Shown one piece after another: positions 20,739 to 24,212 of a DNA stretch of 24,212 nt. How positions within the stretch are numbered: position 1 is the stretch's first letter; every line of letters begins with the position of its first letter. The translations under genes were made by a program, and so were the position numbers. The stretch spans positions 1 to 24,212 of the forward strand of contig JBOGGX010000029.1 of the NCBI GenBank assembly GCA_050744245.1, written 5' to 3'. The DNA comes from JBOGGX01 sp050744245 (GTDB lineage: Bacteria > Actinomycetota > Acidimicrobiia > Acidimicrobiales > JBOGGX01). Under the pieces are notes generated by a model. The model saw only the letters and a program-made list of their open reading frames with translations, made no database searches and was not told where the DNA came from.

Positions 20739-21577
20739 TCAGATGCCGAGCGAGAAGGCGTCGAGGAACCGGTCCACCGCGTCGGTCAGCCGCTCGCCCC
20801 ATGACGTGTCCGCGGTGTCCCGCTCGGGGAGGTTCTCGGCGATGTCGACCTCGGCCACGAGGGTGGAGGTCATCCCGCCCCGCTGCACGACGATGGCGTT
20901 CCGGCCGTCGACGCCGGGCGACCGCCAGGCGCGCGAGCCGTCGATCTCGAACGGCTCGCCACCACCGGGGAGGCTGCCGACCCGGTACTCACCCAGCTGC
21001 TGGTAGACCGCGATCGCGGCGCCGTCGTCGTCGTGCATCGCGAGCCAGCCGTCGCGGTTGGTGGCCTCGAACCCGGCGTCGAAGTCGGCCCCGGCCACCT
21101 CGTCGGGGGGCCGGAAGTCAGCGGGGATCGCCTCGTCGTCGGCCGCCGCGAACCGGATGTCGTTGGCCTCGAAGTCGCCCCGCTCGGCGGCGGCGCCACC
21201 GTCGAAGCCGGCCTGGGGCCACGGCAATGTCATCGACGGGCGGCTCGACCCGAAGCGGCCCGGCCGCCACCAACCCCAGACCGTGGCCAGCCCGACCACG
21301 GCCGCGATGACCGGCGTGAACGGGCGCCGCCGGCGCTGCTTCACCACCCGGTCGATGAACCCGGACGGCGGCTCGACCGGCGGCGCGTTGCGGACGACGG
21401 ACCTGACCTGGCTGATGGCGTCGAGCCGGCTCCGGCAGTCGGCGCAGGTCGAGAGGTGCTGGTAGGCCTGCTGGGCCGCGACCTGGTCGAGCTCGCCGTC
21501 GAGGTAGGCCGACAGGGCCTCGTCGAGATGGTGTCGAACCCCCCGCCCGCCGGCGGCGTCGGCCAGCCGGTGCTCAC
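20739..21577 (-). pseudogene. Zinc-finger anti-sigma factor (RseA-like), frame-shifted
   Basis: The expected start is GTG 21577, overlapping the sigE-like stop as GTGA. From there the frame must shift by -1 to enter the conserved zinc-finger domain (LDEALSAYLDGELD, then HLSTCADC with His, Cys and Cys ligands). A missing G in the six-G run at 21539-21544 would join the two, and 839 + 1 = 840 nt is then a whole number of codons (279 residues). After the finger come a membrane helix (FTPVIAAVVGLATVWGWW) and an acidic extracytoplasmic domain ending at 20739. An intact distal frame from GTG 21347 lacks the sigma-binding finger. The cause may be a real mutation, an assembly error in the homopolymer or, less likely, -1 frameshifting. 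Confidence 0.75.
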
Positions 21578-22100
21578 GTCAACGCCTCGCGGAGCATGGT
21601 GCGGCCCCGGAGGATGCGGCAGCGCACGGTCCCGACGGGGACGGCGTCCGACTCGGCGATCTCGTGAGAGCTCAGGCCGACGACGTCGCACAGCACGACC
21701 GCGACCCGATAGTCGTCCGGCAGCCGCCGCGGGGCGGCCTGGATTTAGTCGGGCAACGACTCGCGGGCCAGGGCCCCTTCGGGGGCGGGGTTGCCGACCG
21801 GAAGCCGGTCGATCTCGTCCGGCAACGGGTCGGCCGGGCGGCGCTTCCGCCGCCGCACCTCGTCGAGAAAGGCGTTGGTGGTGATCCGGCTGAGCCACCC
21901 CTCCATCGAGCCGGGGCGGTAGCTCGCCAGCCCCCGCTGAACTCTCACCAACACACCTCCTGCACAAGATCCTGCGCGTCGCTTTGGTTGCCTGCGAGTC
22001 GGTACGCCACCGTGTAGATGAACCGCCCGTGGTCGCGGGCGACCTGCTCCAAGGTGGGAGTGCCCGCCGGTACGGAGCGGAGATGTCCGGTGGACGTCAC
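21574..22100 (-). pseudogene. sigE: SigE-like ECF sigma factor, disrupted
   Basis: Reading from GTG 22100, region 2 is clear (FIYTVAYRLAGNQSDAQDLVQEV). It then hits a frameshift at GTGTGTTG (21949-21956): removing one GT restores LVRVQRGLASYRPGSMEGWL and SRITTNAFLDEVRRRKRR. A second lesion is an in-frame TAA at 21745-21747. Beyond it region 4 continues (LPDDYRVAVVLCDVVGLS, then VPVGTVRCRILRGRTMLREALT). Conserved residues have changed there (RSRIHRGR to RCRILRGR, AAL to AAP). The length minus 2 nt is 525, a whole number of codons. The family is that of mycobacterial SigE. It lies between tatA and its anti-sigma gene, which is also broken, so this looks like decay of a stress-response pair. Confidence 0.82.
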
Positions 22101-22169
22101 GCTCGACACGTCAACGGTCAGTCGCGCGGAATGGTTCCTCCCATCGACTGGTCCGGGGACCAGGTCGGA

Positions 22170-22358
22170 TCAGGAGGCTTCGTTCGTCTTCTTGTCGGCC
22201 ACCGCCTCGTCATCGGCCGTCGTCTCGGTCGTGAGGCCGTCCTTGAACTCCTTCTGGGCCCGCCCGAGCGACCGGGCCAGCTTCGGAAGCTGAGTTCCGC
22301 CGAAAACGAGGAGGATGATGAGGAGAACGATGAGCAGCTCCGGGGTTCCGAAGTTCAT
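22170..22358 (-). CDS. tatA: Twin-arginine translocase subunit TatA
   Basis: A 62-residue TatA-family protein. It has a short periplasmic start NFGTPE, a hydrophobic helix LLIVLLIILLVFGG (8-21), a hinge TQLPKLARSLG, an amphipathic helix GRAQKEFKDGL, and an acidic/Lys tail. TatA oligomers form the pore for folded proteins exported with twin-arginine signals. TatB is similar but longer. No tatC is in the window. The gene lies upstream of the broken sigE-like gene on the same strand; in mycobacteria sigE-rseA-htrA-tatB are neighbours too. A TACGCT -10 box ends 6 nt before ATG 22358, so the mRNA is probably leaderless. The ATG overlaps the possible ATG of the divergent formimidoyltransferase gene. 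Confidence 0.9.
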   Translation of the reverse strand: MNFGTPELLIVLLIILLVFGGTQLPKLARSLGRAQKEFKDGLTTETTADDEAVADKKTNEAS

Positions 22359-23187
22359 GGGGCGAGCGTACCCCTCGGGCGGGGCCGGTCACCTGCTGGC
22401 GTGTGTGGTCAACGTGAGCGAGGGCCGCCGCAACGAGGTGATCGCCGAACTGGTTGCCGCCGCGGGAGATGCGCTGCTCGACCTCCACCGCGACCGAGAT
22501 CACCACCGCACCGTGCTCACGATGGTCGGCGAGGCGGCACCGATGGCGGTCACCGAACGGGCCGTCGACCTGCTTGACCTGCGGGTCCACTCCGGAGCCC
22601 ACCCTCGGATCGGCGTGGTCGACGTGGTCCCGTTCGTCCCGTTGGCGGAGGCCACGATGGCCGATGCGGTCGCCGCCCGCGACCGGTTCGCGGCGTGGGC
22701 GGGGGGCGGGCTGAAGGTTCCCTGTTTTCTGTACGGACCGGAGCGATCGCTGCCCGAGGTGAGGCGGCTGGCGTTCACCGGGCTCGACCCCGACACCGGC
22801 CCGCCGGCGCCGCACCCGACCGCGGGGGCGTGTGCCGTCGGCGCCAGGGCACCGCTCGTCGCCTACAACCTGTGGCTCGACGGCTCGGACCTCGACCGGG
22901 CCCGGTCCGTCGCCCGGTCGGTGCGGGGCCCGGCGGTCAGAGCGCTCGGGCTCCAGGTGGGCGAGCACGTGCAGGTCTCGATGAACCTGCTCGACCCGGA
23001 GCGGGTGGGGCCGGACATCGTGTACGACCTGGTCGCCGGGCGGGTCGCGATCGCCCGCGCCGAGCTGGTGGGGCTGATGGCGGAGGCCGTGCTGCACCGG
23101 ATCGAGCCCGCCCGCTGGGCCGAGCTCGACCTCGGTCCCGAGCGGACGATCGAGGCGCGCCTGGCGGCTCGGATCGACCGGGCCTGA
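22357..23187 (+). CDS. Glutamate formimidoyltransferase (FTCD N-domain type)
   Basis: A protein of up to 276 residues matching the N-terminal formiminotransferase domain of FTCD, which moves a formimino group between formiminoglutamate and tetrahydrofolate in histidine breakdown. Motifs: CVVNVSEGRR at the start of the domain, DLHRDRDHHRTVLTMVG, LRVHSGAHPRIGVVDVVPFVP (catalytic His region), and VGARAPLVAYNLWL with VQVSMNLLD later. No cyclodeaminase domain or hut gene is nearby. ATG 22357 is the closest ATG that keeps the whole domain. It shares its CATG with the tatA start, so a CTG (22393) or GTG (22405) start cannot be excluded. The gene converges on the WhiB2-type gene. Confidence 0.85.
   Translation: MGRAYPSGGAGHLLACVVNVSEGRRNEVIAELVAAAGDALLDLHRDRDHHRTVLTMVGEAAPMAVTERAVDLLDLRVHSGAHPRIGVVDVVPFVPLAEATMADAVAARDRFAAWAGGGLKVPCFLYGPERSLPEVRRLAFTGLDPDTGPPAPHPTAGACAVGARAPLVAYNLWLDGSDLDRARSVARSVRGPAVRALGLQVGEHVQVSMNLLDPERVGPDIVYDLVAGRVAIARAELVGLMAEAVLHRIEPARWAELDLGPERTIEARLAARIDRA
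22365..22370 (-). promoter_or_regulatory. -10 box, leaderless-type, of tatA
   Basis: Minus-strand TACGCT (TANNNT) followed by 6 nt and the tatA ATG. It lies within the first codons of the divergent formimidoyltransferase frame if that gene starts at 22357. Confidence 0.5.
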
Positions 23188-23227
23188 AGCCCTCCGGCTC
23201 TGGCTCTAGCGGTGGCTTGGGCTCAGC

Positions 23228-23512
23228 TCAGGCGGTGGCCGTGCCCGACGCCCGCCGGCGGGCCAGGGCGCGCTGGCGGCGCAGCCGGCGCCGCTCGCGC
23301 TCGGACAACCCACCCCAGATGCCGAACTTCTCGCCGTTCGCCAGGGCGTACTCGAGGCAGTCCTGGCGGACGGTGCAGCCCCGGCACACGGCCTTGGCCT
23401 CCTTGGTTGACGCACCCCGTTCGGGAAAGAACAGATCGGGGTCGACTCCGAGACAGTTGGCGTAGTCCTGCCAACTCTTGGCTACGGGGTCGGCGGGGAT
23501 CGTTATCCGCAT
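23228..23512 (-). CDS. whiB: WhiB-family regulator, WhiB2/WhmD (Streptomyces WhiB) type
   Basis: A 94-residue Fe-S regulator. Cysteines C20, C43, C46 and C52 show the C-x2-C-x5-C core. The block FFPERGASTKEAKAVC, CLEYALANGEKFGIWGG and LSERERRRLRR resembles WhiB of Streptomyces and WhiB2/WhmD of mycobacteria, which work with WhiA in septation and sporulation genes. ATG 23512 has a strong GAGGAGG ribosome site 8 nt upstream, so I prefer it to the longer frame from 23581. The C-terminus is Arg-rich, then SGTATA. Two GACAC pentamers (the WhiA core site) lie in the upstream region. Subgroup assignment is by sequence resemblance. Confidence 0.9.
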   Translation of the reverse strand: MRITIPADPVAKSWQDYANCLGVDPDLFFPERGASTKEAKAVCRGCTVRQDCLEYALANGEKFGIWGGLSERERRRLRRQRALARRRASGTATA

Positions 23513-23658
23513 GTCGTCGGCCTCCTCGACACCCCGAATGGCCCCCTCCGCACCGACCCCGAGACCCTCGGGAGATCGCATCCTTGTAACTACAACGGTG
23601 TCATTCTTCACCCTCCGGACGGGAAAGCGCAAGAGCGAGCCGGAACGGCGAGGATGTC
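23513..23658. promoter_or_regulatory. Divergent regulatory region between WhiB2-type and macro-domain genes
   Basis: A 146-bp gap. It contains GACAC on the plus strand (23528-23532) and on the minus strand (23602-23598), the core recognised by WhiA in Streptomyces. It also contains TTGTAACTACAA (23584-23595), TTGTA and TACAA arms with a 2-nt spacer, in an unusually AT-rich patch. No confident -10/-35 pair could be assigned for either gene. Confidence 0.35.
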
Positions 23659-24174
23659 GTGGTGCAGATCGAGGCGCGGCAGGGCGACATCACCCGGCTC
23701 GAGGTCGACGCCATCGTCAACGCGGCCAACGGTTCGCTGCTCGGCGGCGGCGGGGTCGACGGCGCCATCCATCGGGCCGCGGGGCCCGACCTCACGGCCG
23801 AGTGCGCCACCCTCGATGGCTGCGCGACGGGCGACGCCAAGGCGACCGGCGGGTACGGGTTGCCGGCCCGGTGGGTCATCCACACCGTCGGGCCGGTGTG
23901 GCGCGGCGGCGAACACGGCGAGGCCGACCTGTTGGCCTCGTGCTATCGACGGTCACTCGACCTGGCCGACGAGCTCGGCGCGACATCGATCGCGTTCCCC
24001 GCCATATCGACCGGCGTGTACGGGTTCCCGAAACCGGCCGCCGCGGCCATCGCGGTCCACACGCTCCGCGCCGCCGACACCAGGGTCGAGCGGGCGATCC
24101 TCGTCGCCTTCGACCGCGGCACCCTCGACCTCTACCGCCACCTCCTGGCCGCCGCCGACGAACCGCCGACCTGA
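23659..24174 (+). CDS. Macro-domain protein, O-acetyl-ADP-ribose deacetylase type
   Basis: A 171-residue single macro domain of the MacroD/YmdB group, which hydrolyses O-acetyl-ADP-ribose and removes ADP-ribose from proteins. Ligand motifs: GDITRLEVDAIVNAANGSL (NAAN), GGGGVDGAIHRAAG (the catalytic Asp/His loop), GDAKATGGYGLPARWVIHTV, and FPAISTGVYGFP (phosphate loop). The length is normal. The start is GTG 23659 or the next codon GTG 23662; a GAGG lies a few bases upstream. It stands alone, divergent from the WhiB2-type gene. Its TGA (24172-24174) directly abuts repeat copy 4. Confidence 0.93.
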   Translation: MVQIEARQGDITRLEVDAIVNAANGSLLGGGGVDGAIHRAAGPDLTAECATLDGCATGDAKATGGYGLPARWVIHTVGPVWRGGEHGEADLLASCYRRSLDLADELGATSIAFPAISTGVYGFPKPAAAAIAVHTLRAADTRVERAILVAFDRGTLDLYRHLLAAADEPPT

Positions 24175-24212
24175 CCGAACTTCGGGTGGTTGTCGCGCCT
24201 ATAGGCGCGACA
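24175..24212 (-). repeat. Palindromic intergenic repeat, copy 4 (reverse, cut by window end)
   Basis: The first 38 bases of a reverse-orientation copy, starting with CCGAACTTCGGG, then TGGTTGTCGCGCC, a TATA loop and GGCGCGACA before the window ends. All visible stem positions pair. It begins at the base after the macro-domain stop codon. Confidence 0.9.

Noticed and set aside
20739..21347. A complete short membrane protein starting at GTG 21347
   Set aside because: The same frame continues upstream through a zinc-finger anti-sigma domain, so this is the tail of a larger broken gene.
21745..21954. A separate 69-residue gene
   Set aside because: It is the middle fragment of the disrupted sigE-like gene between the frameshift and the TAA.
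23228..23632. WhiB2-type protein with a 40-residue N-terminal extension
   Set aside because: The extension has no WhiB similarity and the ATG at 23512 has the strong GAGGAGG ribosome site.
6618..24212. The repeats as a CRISPR array
   Set aside because: Copies are 2-12 kb apart, in both orientations, without spacers or cas genes.

Overview
The window reads as chromosomal DNA of a very GC-rich actinomycete (Actinomycetota). Evidence includes two WhiB-family Fe-S regulators, a DUF2342-type zincin, a SenX3/RegX3-like two-component pair, frequent GTG starts and TANNNT -10 boxes set 6-10 nt before start codons. The mix (MreB, a WhiB2-type regulator, ECF sigma/anti-sigma pairs joined by GTGA overlaps) fits an Acidimicrobiia-like lineage better than mycobacteria or streptomycetes. 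That placement is inference. There is no tRNA, rRNA, CRISPR array, transposase or phage gene that I can see, and no stretch over 300 bases lacks a gene or gene remnant.

Layout. 1-477: 3' end of a HEAT-repeat gene. 556-2245 (minus): a tight operon moaE - small membrane protein - mreB, the last with an apparent CTG start. 2306-2926 (plus): a membrane-anchored PDZ protein, convergent with an SDR/epimerase-like gene (2933-3907, minus). 3925-5220 (plus): zinc metalloprotease whose 3' end overlaps a convergent MFS gene (5016-6596, minus) by 205 nt. 6684-8578 (minus): ECF sigma factor and membrane anti-sigma-like protein. 8680-19438 (minus): a long phosphate/polyphosphate block. It runs, in transcription order, ppk1 - CYTH/CHAD protein - Nudix hydrolase, then a PHO-box promoter and pstS-pstC-pstA-pstB-phoU-senX3-like-regX3-like. 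19548-20220: an orphan PAAR-like DUF4280 protein (plus) and a small unknown protein (minus). 20348-20638: a WhiB-family gene. 20739-22358 (minus): tatA followed by a broken sigE-like sigma gene and its frame-shifted zinc-finger anti-sigma gene. 22357-24174: glutamate formimidoyltransferase (plus), a WhiB2-type gene (minus) and a macro-domain protein (plus).

The phosphate block is functionally coherent. Pst imports phosphate, PhoU and the SenX3/RegX3 pair sense and signal its supply, and RegX3 probably acts at the direct repeats upstream of pstS. PPK1 stores phosphate as polyphosphate, the CHAD protein probably binds polyphosphate, and the Nudix enzyme probably hydrolyses nucleoside polyphosphates.

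The least explained signal is a 54-bp imperfect palindrome present four times (6618, 8619, 20661 and, cut by the window edge, 24175), each time at the 3' end of a gene or operon. It looks like a dispersed hairpin repeat family that may act as a two-way terminator or 3'-end stabiliser. I found no convincing new defence or metabolic system. The other notable items are the decayed sigE/anti-sigma pair, the overlapping start codons of tatA and the formimidoyltransferase gene, and the orphan DUF4280 gene.
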